Shown in pieces: positions 11,603 through 21,940 of a DNA stretch of 64,000 bases. Position 1 is the first letter of the stretch; each line of letters starts with the position of its first letter. Both the position numbers and the translations under genes were made by a program. This stretch comes from Doryteuthis pealeii (Eukaryota; Mollusca; Cephalopoda; Myopsida; Loliginidae). The notes under the pieces were generated by a model. It was not told where the DNA came from and searched no databases. It was given only the letters and a program-made list of their open reading frames with translations. Location of the stretch: the NCBI GenBank assembly GCA_023376005.1, contig CM042151.1:81140199-81204198 (forward strand), in the 5' to 3' direction.

Positions 11603-12206
11603 TTTTTGTTTGTTTGTTTAGTTTTGTTTTACAGCATACCAACCTCAGTGGGTCATTTAATGCCGATAAAGTTTTGAAATAAATCAATTCTTAATGGATA
11701 ATACAATATTTTTTATAAATACATTTTTCTATTTAACTCATAGATGGGACCCTAACAGGTACTACCACTCCGGGTCAGAGTGGGCCAGGGAGCAATGGTG
11801 ATGAAGGGTGCTCCACATTCCCCAAACCTCCAAAACTGGAACCTCACCATCAGATAGAGTTTAACGTCATTCCCAGGACATGTAGACCCTCAGCCACCGC
11901 CTTCTAGCACCCATATGATAAGAAGGATTGGGGTTGCCATAAGGGCAATAGGGTTGGGAAAATCATATAGGTGCTAGGGCTTGACATGGCCAGCCGATTG
12001 ACCGGAGGGGAGCACTCCGACCGCCCGTCTAGCCCAAGAAAAGCCTAAAGTGGAATATTGCAAGTCATGGACTGCTCAGCCACCTGGGTTCTATCCTTAA
12101 GCATCATGGGTCGCCACTCACAGCCAACAAGTGGCCCCATTGGCGGAGTCTTACCCCTCTGCAGAGGTGCAGTCGGTGCATTCTAATGCCACAGCCGACA
12201 GGGCGG
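11603..12206 (-). mobile_element. Family A SINE-like element, full copy with TSD
   Basis: A 604-bp element read on the minus strand, from a 5' end CCGCCCTGTCGGCTG to a 3' end of 'ATGCTGTAAAACAAAAC' type with an (A/C)-rich tail. It is flanked by a perfect 12-bp target duplication TAGCAGAATAGA at 11591-11602 and 12207-12218. The A-rich tail and variable-length duplications mark target-primed reverse transcription. It has no open reading frame, so it is non-autonomous. I see no tRNA-like box A/B head, so it may be a LINE-3'-derived or other class of SINE. Confidence 0.8.
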
Positions 12207-12264
12207 TAGCAGAATAGAATAGACTTAGTCCTAATTACTGAACTGATCATCCTCTACACATTAA

Positions 12265-12690
12265 TGCATTCATTAATTACTTATTTGTTTTGTTTATTTT
12301 ATGGCATATCAACATTCGTGGGTTATTTAATACCAACAAAGTTTTGAAATAAATTCATTCTTAATGGATACTCAATTTTTCTTATAAACATATTTTTTTC
12401 TATTTAACCCATAGATGTAATCCTAACAGGTACTAGCACTCTGGGCGAGAGTGGACCTAGTAGCAATGGTGATGAAGGGTAGTCCACATTACCTAGAGAT
12501 CCAGAATTGAAACTTCACTATCAGAGTTTAACGTCATTCCCAGGACATGAAAACCCTCAACCACTGCCTTCTAGCACATATCTGATAAAAAAGGGTTGGA
12601 GGTTGCCATTCGGGCAGTAGGATTGGGGCAATCATATAGGTTGCTAGGGTTTGGTGTGACCAGCCGATTGATCGGAGGAGACTGAAGGAA
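12265..12690 (-). mobile_element. Family A element, 5'-truncated
   Basis: Same 3' half as 11603-12206 (tail, 'ATTTAACCCATAGATG', 'GTTTAACGTCATTCCCAGG', 'GGCAATCATATAGG'), ending abruptly near 'GATCGGAGGAGA' without the 5' 200 bp. Truncation at the 5' end is typical of LINE-driven copies. Confidence 0.75.
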
Positions 12691-13121
12691 AATGCAAGAC
12701 CAGGTTGTTGGAAATTAACAAGGTTTTATTTAACACAGGGTAGAGAATGCTTCTACCCAAAAATTGACTTAATTAGCTCAACCGTGTACACATACATTCT
12801 GCCCGCATGAACCACAAACCAAAAGTTTCATGGCAGAAACCCCACTTCTGGGTTACTATCAGTCCCCTACTGATCAAAGATTTTGTTAGGTCTGGACCTA
12901 ATAATACATGTCAGTCATTAGACTTATTCAAAATTATCAAGCTGCCTTAGTGTACAGGGGAAGGAAAAACTAAAGATGTGTATTGGGGCAAGGAGAGTTT
13001 CCTAGTGTAGTGGCTAACATGCTGGACTGCGACATTGTAGTATGTCCAAAAACTCCAGGTACGCTATCATGTTCACTTTCGGACTAACGCCCTTTGGAAA
13101 GCCATGGGTTAAATAGTACCA
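12690..13121. other. Unidentified, with a tRNA-like fragment
   Basis: At about 13006-13050 'TAGTGTAGTGGCTAACATG' followed by 'CTGGACTGCGA' resembles the A-box half of a tRNA-derived SINE. The rest has no recognisable feature. Confidence 0.35.
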
Positions 13122-13375
13122 GGGCCGGTACAACTCAGTCGGTAGAGCATCCGCCTAGGAATCACAAGGTTCCAGGTTCAATACTGGCCTCTGCCAACTC
13201 AGCGTATGAGTAGCACAGGATCTGTCAGGTAAAGTGAGGAGCTGATGGAAGGTGTGGTACTCCACCTCAGATGCTAAAATAATCTCTTTGGTCTACTGCT
13301 AGTGAAAAGGGAATAACTCTTTCACCGTCTGGCTGATACCGACATTAGGCTGTCCTGCTGACTTTACTTACTGTT
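13122..13375 (+). mobile_element. Family B tRNA-derived SINE
   Basis: The head is tRNA-like: GGGCCGGTA, a D-arm/A-box 'CTCAGTCGGTAGAGC' and a T-arm/B-box 'GGTTCAATACTGGCC'. The body is a family-specific 'CAACTCAGCGTATGAGTAG' block, 'GTGAAAAGGGAATA', and a tail of TTTACTTAC repeats. Seven copies occur in this window. tRNA-headed SINEs of this layout are known in molluscs, but I do not assign a published family name. Confidence 0.8.
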
Positions 13376-13469
13376 CTTCTATAAGTATGGATTTGGCATT
13401 AAATAACCCACAAAAGTTGATATGCCATTAAACAAAGGAACAAAATTCAATAAAAAAGCAAATGGCTAA

Positions 13470-13650
13470 AACTTACTCTTCTGTATGGTGAAAAAACCCC
13501 AACTTTTCTGACCTCCCATCAGGCTGGATTAACAAAAGGTCTTTTTTACATGGGGACCTTTTATGGGGCACCCAGTGAGGATTGAACTCGCTATTCAGTA
13601 ATAATGGATCTGTGAGACTAGCTTTCCAACCATTACAACACAATAGGATG
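13470..13650 (-). mobile_element. Family C tRNA-like SINE
   Basis: On the minus strand an A-box-like start near 13640 leads through 'CTAGTCTCACAGATCC', 'ATTACTGAATAGCGAG' and the B-box 'GTTCAATCCTCACTGGG', then 'GTAAAAAAGACC' and 'CAGCCTGATGGGAGG'. Related copies lie at 13690-13790, 14735-14900 and 34735-34858. Confidence 0.6.
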
Positions 13651-13689
13651 ACTTAAATTATTTACCCTACAGATAGGATTTAGGATTTA

Positions 13690-13790
13690 ACACAAGAACT
13701 CAAGTATGGGGTATCCAACAAGGATTGAACGTGTTTTTAAGTAGTAATGTATCTGCGAGACTAACTTACTATTACACCATGCTAAATATA
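13690..13790 (-). mobile_element. Family C tRNA-like SINE, partial
   Basis: Contains the tRNA-like half only: 'GTTAGTCTCGCAGATAC', 'ATTACTACTTAAAAAC' and 'GTTCAATCCTTGTTGG' on the minus strand, diverged from the neighbouring copy. Confidence 0.5.
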
Positions 13791-14155
13791 AGTATTATAT
13801 TGCAAATTTATTCGTATCGTTTGTTTTTTGTTTTTTTTTGGGGGGAGCCATTACTGCAGGTATTATAGGGAGTTTAAAAGAAATCCTTCAGGTTTTTATA
13901 TCTCGCATTGCAAGCAGCGTCAACAGACTGGTACAGACACCAAGCCCTCTCTACTGAAAACCGTCATTCTTCCCTCCTCGAGAGAAACCATAATCTTACT
14001 ATGAGCCACGTCTTACAATCAGGAGGTTGCGAGTTCAATCTCTGTAGTAACCCACTATAGATACTGCCTCAGTATGCTATTCTAGACCAGCACCAAAATT
14101 TCAAAGGATTTTGCCCGAAATCGAAGTTGGTGGAAAGAATATTTACAAATAGATC

Positions 14156-14352
14156 TATCCCCTTTTCAATAACTTTAGACCAAGGAGATTGTTTTTTATC
14201 ATCTGAGACAAAGCGCCACACTTACCATCAGCTACTTACTTTACCACACAGATCCCTGTGCTACTTATATGCTGAGTTGGCAAGGGCCGGTATCAAACCA
14301 GGAACCTTGTGGCCCTTAGTCGGATGCTCTACCAACTGAGCTATACCAGCCA
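14156..14352 (-). mobile_element. Family B tRNA-derived SINE, partial
   Basis: Reverse orientation of the family B head: it ends with 'CCAACTGAGCTATACCAGCC', the complement of an A-box GGCTGGTATAGCTCAGTTGG, and carries the B-box complement 'GGTATCAAACCAGG'. The 3' tail is shortened. Confidence 0.75.
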
Positions 14353-14734
14353 TTTTTTTAGATATAATTATTAATTATTCAATAAAAAAACAAATGGATA
14401 AATCTAGCGTCAGATTTAAGCCCCATGAGTTCCCTGGACTAATAGAATTTACGGCTCCTTCATTATATGTGTTCAATCACCATGTCTATAAAAAAGGGCA
14501 GGTCCCATCAAATTTAAAAGACCCATTTCAATTAGAGGGACCCAAATCATTTAGATTGTTTCAAATTAATTCAAAGGAGACCAATTAAATCTGAAAATAA
14601 ACAGTTCTCCTCTATTCTTAAATTTTTTTATCAGAGGCATAAGACTGGGCACCATGAGGTTCTTCTAGTCTTGGGCCCTTCTTTGCTGCTGCCCATACTA
14701 ACCCATATGTAAATTCGATACTGGCTAAATCTTA

Positions 14735-14900
14735 TTCTTCTGGGTGGTGAATGCTTCCCGTCGTAGCTTTAGCAACTAGTCTCGCAGATCTAGTATTACT
14801 GAATAGTGAGTTAGATCCTTGCTGGATGCCCGTAAAACAAAATAACTTTCTACGTTAAAAAGACTTTGTGTTAATTCGGCCTGGTGGGAGGTAAGAATTT
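14735..14900 (+). mobile_element. Family C tRNA-like SINE
   Basis: Plus-strand copy with 'CTAGTCTCGCAGATC', 'ATTACTGAATAGTGAG', 'GATCCTTGCTGGATGCCC', then 'AAAAAGACTTTGTGTTAA' and 'GGCCTGGTGGGAGG', ending in a T-run. Confidence 0.55.
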
Positions 14901-15709
14901 TTTTTTTTTTTCTTCTGGAGTGTGAATGCAAATTACCGCAGATATTGCATCAGCATGATATACTGGATAAGCACCAAAATTTCAAAGGAAATTCAATCAA
15001 TTTGGGTCCGAAATTAAAAATAATTAAATTCTACGAAATTAAAAATACTTGCTAAAATTGTAAAATCGACACCACAACGAAGTCTTGCACTTTTTAAAAA
15101 TATTTTTTCAAAATAAAAAGAAAAAAACAAAACAATAAAAACGAGAATAAATACATGTATATTTAAAAAAAAAAAAAATCAAAACAAACTAATTATTTAC
15201 CTTTTCGATGATAAATTTTCACATATGCAAAAATAAAAAAAAGGACAAAAACAATTTTTTTCTTTTAAATGCTTTCCGATCCGAATTTGATAAGAGTTTT
15301 TAGGATTTTGGTATTGTGTTGTTTTTATCATTCATAATAAGGTTGAAGTTTTTTGTTTTGTTTTTAAATGGCACAAAGACACCTGCATTAGAAACTGGAA
15401 AATTTAACATAAACCTTAAATTATATTTTAGTAAAAAAAATGCTACCTCAAAATGATGAAAAGAAATCGGTGTTGAAGAAAAATCGGACCCCTGCATAAA
15501 ACGATACATTTGTTTTTATCATTGTTAACAATTGAAAAGGTGTTGAAATATTATTTATTATGATTTAATTTTCTTCTTTCGATCTTAGTTGTAATTTTGA
15601 CAATTTTCTCTTTATGAATTAAAATTTAAGGTTTTGTTAGTGTGCTTTTAAATCATAACTGCTTAATGCAGAAAAAACCCAAACAAGTACATACGTCGTA
15701 CAGTAGTAA
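14900..15709. other. No recognisable feature
   Basis: AT-rich DNA with A and T runs. No coding or repeat signal that I can name. Confidence 0.4.
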
Positions 15710-15717
15710 AGTTAATT

Positions 15718-16060
15718 GGCTGAACTTGCACAAAGGTGTCAAAATTAGGGTGACACAGAAAAAACAGAACCCACAAATTTTGTAATAAAACTGTTAATTT
15801 TAACTAGGTTTAGGGTTAGAGTTAGGTTTAGGGTTAGTTTAATGGGAAAATGAATAAATAATTTCCGTTCTGTTTTTTCTGGGTAACCGGTAACCCAGAA
15901 AAACAGTACCCACAAATTTTGTAATAAAATGGTTAATTTTAACTAGGGTGTTAGGGTTAGGGTCGGGGTTTAAGGTTAGTTTAATGTGAAAATAAATAAA
16001 TAATTTGGGTTCTGTTTTTTCTGGGTCATCCTAATTTTGACACTTTGTGCAAGTTCAGCC
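15718..16060. mobile_element. M1 hAT-like MITE, two-unit form, TSD AGTTAATT
   Basis: Terminal inverted repeats GGCTGAACTTGCAC/GTGCAAGTTCAGCC continue inward for about 50 bp (AATTAGGGTGACCCAG...). Both sides carry the identical 8-bp sequence AGTTAATT (15710-15717 and 16061-16068), the duplication length typical of hAT transposons. There is no ORF. Inside are two head-to-tail units, each with its own inverted ends 'CCCAGAAAAAACAGAACCC' and a core of TTAGGG-like repeats, joined near 15890. Confidence 0.8.
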
Positions 16061-16069
16061 AGTTAATTA

Positions 16070-16770
16070 TACCTTAGACTTTACAGTTTACCTGGCTTTA
16101 CAAAAGTTATTTTCTATAAGAAATAGAAATAAAAAAGCTAAAATACTTTTGATATACTCTGTTAGAGAAAAATACTTTACATTTTTTTTTCATTTTATTT
16201 TATTTTATTTTATTTTTTTATTTTATTTTTTTCAAAAATTAAACTTACGACAAAATAAAACATTTGAGGTGAAAAATAAAAATAAAGATGAATAATGATA
16301 CCATGGCCACGAGCAAAATACCGGTCAAAGTGAATAATTTACTAAAGGAAAGCTGAACTTAGCTGAGGCACAAGGCCTGAAGAATTGGGTACCCGGTGAG
16401 AATCGAACTCACTAACGATGCTCTGGTAATCCAGTTTGATATAGCCTATCATTATCAAACATCAAAACATTGACTTAGACCGTACTGTAACAGTAGTCAA
16501 TATAAGGGTAGACTGTGAATTCAGGGGTGTAAATCTTTATTATAGTCTACAGGACAGACGTTAGTGGAATATGAAATGAAGCCCAATATTTTTAATTTCT
16601 GAACTGGGATTAATAGTTTTAATAAAAATGAAACTCTAAGGAAAACTAATAGCCATTTACACCACATGAAGTTAAGTTGGGTGCAGTAAAAAATGTGCTT
16701 TAAGGTAAAATGTAAAATATTCATCATATATTCATTAATTCATTTGCATTAAGGAATGCTTTATAATATA
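16070..16770. other. Intergenic with tRNA-like scrap
   Basis: A T-rich tract with (TTTTA)n units at about 16180-16230. At about 16390-16415 a B-box complement 'GAATCGAACTCACTAACG' marks a minus-strand SINE relic. The rest is unremarkable. Confidence 0.4.
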
Positions 16771-17020
16771 TACACCGCTGAGAGTGTTGCTGTCAGCGGG
16801 GTTTAGAATTGGCTGACTGTATCCCCCTATAAAGGGGTAAGAGACCCCCACCCCCGCTAAAAAGTGGTGTCCTTCTGATACTGCCTCTGATGGCGAGACA
16901 CCAGTTCTGGAGATCTGGTGAGTGAGGGTGCCCTTTAATTGCCATTACTCCCAGTTCCACTCTGACCCTAAGTGGTAGCACCTGTTAGGGTCTGATCTAT
17001 AGGACAATTAGACATCTTTA
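16770..17020 (+). mobile_element. Family A' fragment (3' domain shared with family A)
   Basis: The 3' part 'AATTGCCATTACTCCCAG', 'TCCACTCTGACC', 'CACCTGTTAGGGTC' is the conserved 3' domain of family A, but the upstream part is different. Similar A' pieces lie at 21415-21575 and 52618-52770. Two families sharing a 3' domain suggests they use the same LINE partner. Confidence 0.55.
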
Positions 17021-17289
17021 GAAATTTCTATTCGGTAGGACCGTGTGCAGTGCAAAAACAAACAAAAGGAGTCTCTTAATAAACAACTATATATTTTCCT
17101 CGAAACAGAAACACAAATTATGTAAATAATGTGTACTGTACAATTAACGTAATTTCCTAAACCCGTAGCGATAAAATAACCCTAGACGGGTTGACACGCC
17201 GTTAAAATCAATCAATTAACCAAACAAATTGACATCTTTTTTGCTTTTATCTTTTTAGACTAAACTAAAATAAAAACCATGATTGATAG

Positions 17290-17700
17290 TTACAGAAATA
17301 AAGACTGCGAGTAAGTAGAGTATATAGAAGATGAGTCGTATTATTATTCATCAGCATTCAACAATATGCAAAAAAAACTTAAGTCAGATAGAAAGGCCAA
17401 GTGACCCCATACATACCTAACTAAAGTATCCAGGACTTGAAAAATAGAAAAAGAACGGACCCGTTTGTAAACAGATCCTCAGAAATCAGATCATAGGTGC
17501 ACACAATCCAATCGTAAATGATTTATATGTCAATGACCTTTCACAGTGCAAAATTCAATAATTAACGAACATCCCAGACGAGAAAGTCAGACCATCAAAT
17601 AAGAAGATCAATACGATAATAAGCTTTACTAGCGACGGATCAAGCGTATAGCAGTTCAGAGGACGACGTGTGTAATAAAACTAAGATGGATTAAGTCCGT
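17290..17700. other. Possible second low-fidelity patch
   Basis: Base texture changes here: mixed composition with few homopolymers and no repeat match, as in the first 7 kb, in contrast to the flanks. No internal repeat copy is available to prove inserted bases, so this is only suspected. Confidence 0.25.
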
Positions 17701-17817
17701 ATTATTTATTAGCTGAATTTAAATCTGTACATTTCCCTCTGTTCGAATGTATGTAGGAATACCCAATGTGTTGAAAAATCCGTGTTTTTTACAAAACAAA
17801 TGTAACCGTTTGAAAAA

Positions 17818-17990
17818 AAAATTACCAAAAATCATGGAATTATCCGATTTTAATGAAATTTTCAGTGTTGATTTATCAATGAATGAATTTTATAATGCAT
17901 TAATTATTTTATTTCAAAACTTTCTGATTTTTTTAGGTTACTTTGACCCCCCCCCCCTATTTTGAGGCGCAAAATATCGGCGGGGTTATA
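17818..17990. repeat. Dispersed repeat E
   Basis: 'TTACCAAAAATCATGGAATT', 'GATTTTAATGAAATTTTCAG' and 'ATAATGCATTAATTATTTTA' recur at 61990-62125, 62640-62712 (inverted) and 34857-34940 (inverted). Ends in a C-run before 'TATTTTGAGGCG'. Confidence 0.6.
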
Positions 17991-17999
17991 TACTTTCGA

Positions 18000-18715
18000 A
18001 ACTAATTACACAGTATTAAAAGACACGCGATTAATCATTCACCATTGAATTAAGTCATTTAAAAAGAAAGGAGATATAATTGTTTTAAAAAACAAAATAA
18101 TAATTAAATATTTCTACTGCATAAAAATGAGTGCTTTTTTATTCTTTTTTCTTTTTTTGGTTGTAATCCTTTATTTATTATGAGGCTGCAGACTTATCGA
18201 TGTACGCAAACCCCTCCCCTTCGTCCCGCACAGTCGCCCTCTATTGCAACTATCTTTTTCAAGCACTATCCCAGTGGAGGAAGTGTATTAATTCATTTCA
18301 GACGAGTTGTGGGTGTAGTATTATTCCAATGGTGGTGTCTACCACATGTTAGAAGCCGGCAGTGTTAATTGTGGGACCAGACCGTGTACTTTAGAAGATG
18401 TTTGTCAGAGAGTGCACCTGTATTTTATTCAACAATATCTATGATGCGTTTAGAAAAAATAAATAGGAATTAATTCTTATAACAAGTTGGGAGGGGAGGT
18501 AGCTAGACCCCCAGGACAAAACACACCCAGTTAAAAAAGCATCGTTAGTAAAAATAAAAATGTAAATAAATCGATACAAAAATAAATAGATAAATAAATC
18601 GGTTAAATTGAAAATGACAAAGATTTAAGTAGTTCGTGACTATTTCTTTTTATTTATTGGTACCGGTCATTATTATTTTTAATTTTTTTACTTAGCCTCA
18701 TACTAACCACATTTT
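18000..18715. other. No recognisable feature
   Basis: AT-rich. A 62-codon frame at 18180-18368 resembles no known protein. Confidence 0.4.
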
Positions 18716-18921
18716 GGCTGAACTTGCACAAAGGTGTCAAAATTAGGGTGACCCAGAAAAAACAGAACCCACAAATTTTGTAATAAAACTTTATTTTAAC
18801 TGGGAGGGGTTGGGGGTTGGGGTTGGGGTTTACAGTTAGTTTAATGGGAAAATGAATAAATAATTTGGGTTCTGTTTTTTCTGGGTCATCCTAATTTTGA
18901 CACCTTTGTGCAAGTTCAGCC
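18716..18921. mobile_element. M1 hAT-like MITE, single-unit form
   Basis: Same terminal repeats as 15718-16060 (GGCTGAACTTGCAC...GTGCAAGTTCAGCC), but only one internal unit with a G-rich core 'GGGGTTGGGGTTGGGG'. The 8-bp flanks do not match each other, so the duplication has decayed or the copy is rearranged. Confidence 0.75.
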
Positions 18922-18998
18922 TAAATAAAACAAAAACCAAAATTTGCAAATGTTGTTAGTATTGTTGACTTTCTCTTGTTATACAATCAATCACAAAG

Positions 18999-19026
18999 TT
19001 TAAAAAAAAAAAAAAAAAAAAAAACT
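18999..19026. repeat. A-run and following T-rich DNA
   Basis: A-run of more than 20 bases, with a T-run near 19157. These are low-complexity sequence. Confidence 0.7.
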
Positions 19027-19710
19027 CCGGTTAAATGTGAGAAAAATTTAAGTAATTCGAGACAGTATTTATTAGCTTTCATTTCTATTTATTTTATTTT
19101 GTTGTTGTTTTGTTATTGTTACCAACTATTCTTATTCATTCTAACACAAGAAATGTTTTTTTTTTTTTTTCTTTTTTTCTTTACTTTGACTCATATTCTA
19201 AATAGTCTCTAGGCTTTGGCCAGTTTACTAAAACTTTTCTCGTCTCGTTCCCCAATGATACTGGCATCTGAAAACATAAAAAATCGGTTTCGGGTTACCC
19301 TTAACGCGCTTTTAACCAATTCCGAAAGCATCAAAAATTGGATTTTATCAGTGATATATATATCAGAAATGTTATACGCTAAATTGTTGAGTAAAAAATT
19401 AAAATTAAATTAAATTCAACATTTGAAAATGCTGTTTACTTTAGAAAATAACTTTTTTACACTTACAAAAGCAGAACAGAAAAGCTTCGGTTAAATTAAA
19501 ATATGACCAAAAATTAAGTAAATCGTAATTGTTTTTGTGGTCATGGTGATGGTGGTGATGATGTAATCATCATCATGTTGTTGTCTTACTACTACAGCTG
19601 CTATAACATTTTTTTTTATTATTATCGGCCTTACCCTTACACAAGAATTATTTTTTTTTACTTGGCCTCATATTTTACATGTTGGAGTTTGAGGTATAGA
19701 TATAGAAAAA

Positions 19711-20311
19711 CAATATTAAATATTGTGCTAACAAGCATCTGTTTCAAATCTATGGGGCGAAACTTGCAAATCGGTCGGAAAATTAGGGTGACCCAGAAAA
19801 AACAGAACCCAAATTATCTATTTATTTTCCCATTAAACTAACCCTAAACTCCCTATTTGAAATTAACAGTTTTATTACAAAATTTGTGGGTTCTGTTTTT
19901 TTCTGGGTCACTCTGTATACAGCGTGACCCAGAAAAAACAGAACCCAAATTATTTATTTATTTTTCCATTAAATTAACCCTAAACACCCCCTAGTTAAAA
20001 TTAAGTTTTATTACAAAATTTGTGGGTTCTGTTTTTTCTGTGTCACTCTAATTTTCCGACCAATTTGCAAGTTTAGCCCTCTATGGGTTTTATAAAATGT
20101 AATTCAATTGAAATCATTTTTAAATTAAGATGAAAAATGTAAATAATAGTAAAAGACATTTTAGCACATTTATATTAAAAGAGTGCTCTCTGATGATGAC
20201 TGATTTTTACGATTGTTTACATTTTAATTTTAAAAAGATTTCAATTGAATTACTTTTTATAAAACCCACAGTGTTGAAATAGGTGTTTGTTAGCACAATA
20301 TTTAATATTAG
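19711..20311. mobile_element. M2 fold-back element, host of a nested MITE
   Basis: The outer arms pair: 'AATATTAAATATTGTGCTAA' on the left and 'TTAGCACAATATTTAATATT' on the right, continuing with 'TTTATAAAATGTAATTCAAT' against its inverse near 20245-20275. The left arm is interrupted by the M1 element at 19756-20078. With M1 removed, the two arms align for over 100 bp. No ORF. Confidence 0.7.
19756..20078. mobile_element. M1 hAT-like MITE nested in M2
   Basis: Two-unit form with ends GGCGAAACTTGC and GCAAGTTTAGCC. Flanks are ATCTATGG (19748-19755) and CTCTATGG (20079-20086), an 8-bp duplication with one mismatch. It falls exactly where the M2 arm is split, which confirms both boundaries independently. 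Confidence 0.75.
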
Positions 20312-20481
20312 AGTTTGTATAGTATTTCTACTAGGAATTTTATACTCAGAATTATTGGAGAAAAAAATTTTCATAAATACAAATTATTTGTACACAAATT
20401 TTTTTTTTTTACTTGGCCTCATATTCTAGCTACACATTTAAGAAACAACTACAAACTGAATTTTATATCAAAAATATTTTT

Positions 20482-20716
20482 GGACCATATTACCTTTAGG
20501 CACCCCCTTTTGATCTCGATTAAGAAAGGACATGTTTTTCATTTATACCGTCAATATCTGGTTGTTTGTTACGGGTTAAAAGTTAGGGGTAAGTTTTATA
20601 ATTAAAAAAAAATCTAAAAATCGTCTGTTAAAACAACAGGATATTGACGGTGTAAATGAAAAACATGTCCTTTCTTAATCGAGATCAAAAAGGGGTGCCT
20701 TAAGGTCATATGGTTC
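20482..20716. mobile_element. M3 fold-back MITE
   Basis: Arms 'CTTTAGGCACCCCCTTTT', 'GATCTCGATTAAGAAAGGAC' and 'TTTATACCGTCAATATC' return inverted as 'GATATTGACGGTGTAAATG', 'TTAATCGAGATC' and 'AAAAAGGGGTGCCTTAAGG'. The arms are about 95 bp around a short AT-rich centre with GGGTTA-like units. A duplication may be present in the AT-rich flanks ('ATATTTTT' on both sides) but cannot be fixed. Confidence 0.75.
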
Positions 20717-20989
20717 ATATATTTTTCCATAAATAACATTCAACATTAGCAAATGTTGTTCAAATGTTGTTTCTTGCAAATTTTCACTTTAAAATAAAAC
20801 TGCTCCTTAGTTTAATCTTAAGATGTACATTAAAAACACCAATCAACAAATAATCCAGCAACCAAACATCTACTGAGGGGTAAGCCAGCCCACCAAAAAA
20901 AAGGGGGTTGGATGTTCTGGGTATGACACTTTTCCTTTTTGGGGGGGAGGGACATGCAGTGAAACTTGTGTGCAAGATATTTTAAGTGG

Positions 20990-21410
20990 AAAGAGGCTGC
21001 ACATACCCCACTCTACTAACTTAGCAATCCTGCAGTTAGTCTAGTGGCAGGGGAAAGTCCAAGACAACTGGGCTGTTGAACTGCCGCAGGGTGCTATCTC
21101 AGGTAGTATTGAGTCACTTCACAAGAGGCAAACCTCCCCGGAAGCCCCAGTGCGTTGGGGATTTATGTGAGTAGTAAGTACTCCATCGATGTGGATGGCC
21201 GTTGGCTCTCCTGGAGCTCATCCGTCCTTTGACAGCTCGTTTTTAGGGATGCTGGGTGTCCACACACCCACCAGACGAGGGTGCCAGATAAGTCGCCAGC
21301 AGACTGACCATGGAAAAGGTAGTACTAGTTTACATGGTACTAGTAGCAAGAAAGAAAGAAGACCTGATGTCACACACATTTACATATATAAATATATATA
21401 CATATATGCA
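20990..21410 (+). repeat. Unclassified GC-richer repeat-like block
   Basis: Locally GC-richer than the flanks ('GGTGCTATCTCAGGTAG', 'CCAGTGCGTTGGGGATTT', 'GATGGCCGTTGGCTCTCC'), leading into a (TATA) microsatellite near 21385 and then an A' fragment. It has the texture of an old retroelement body. The 81-codon frame here does not resemble a protein. Confidence 0.35.
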
Positions 21411-21414
21411 TGTA

Positions 21415-21575
21415 TGACACTAAACTGCATCTGATGGTGGGGCTCTATTTATAGAACTCTGGGGAGTGAGGAGTGACTCCTTAATTGCCATTACTCCCAA
21501 GTCCACTCTAACCTGGAATGGTAGTACCTATTAGGGCCCCATTTATGGTTCAAATAGGTCTCTTTGAAAATAATT
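21415..21575 (+). mobile_element. Family A' fragment
   Basis: Carries 'GACACTAAACTGCATCTGAT', 'AATTGCCATTACTCCCA', 'GTCCACTCTAACC' and 'GTACCTATTAGGGCCCC', the shared 3' domain of families A/A'. Confidence 0.55.
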
Positions 21576-21616
21576 TGTATTTGATGGGAATACTTGAAAC
21601 TATATAGCTGTAAAAT

Positions 21617-21857
21617 ATTTTTTGTCTGTATTTCTGAGATGAGGCTTGATGTGAATAATTTTGATTATTCAGGCTATTGTCCTCATCTTTATTATGGTAG
21701 TTATTAACACAACATTTCAGCCGTGTATCCTCCAGCCCTCCTTAGGTGTTTCCCGTGTATCCGAGTATAGTGATGATACAACTCAGATACACCTGGAAAC
21801 ATCTGAAAATGGCTGGAGGATACAGTGGCCGAAACATTGTGTTAATAACTACCACAA
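21617..21857. mobile_element. Family D relative with hairpin
   Basis: The head 'GATGAGGCTTGATGTG...CTATTGTCCTCATC' matches family D copies at 53650-53700. It then forms an inverted repeat: 'TAGTTATTAACACAACATTT' and 'CCGTGTATCCTCCAGCC' pair with 'GGCTGGAGGATACAGTGG' and 'AACATTGTGTTAATAACTA' (about 21695-21854). The GCCGAAAC motif is retained. Confidence 0.65.
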
Positions 21858-21940
21858 ATGTAAGATATTTGTATTATCAATACTAACTTGAAGTAATAAT
21901 TGTTTACTGAGGATTATTATTAGTTCCTTGAAACCATAGA

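Noticed and set aside
13122..13195. A functional tRNA gene
   Set aside because: The A and B boxes are good, but the anticodon stem does not pair convincingly and the sequence continues into a repeated SINE body. The other family B copies show the same.
15800..15985. True telomere or subtelomere
   Set aside because: The TTAGGG-like tracts are short, irregular and bounded by MITE ends in every case.
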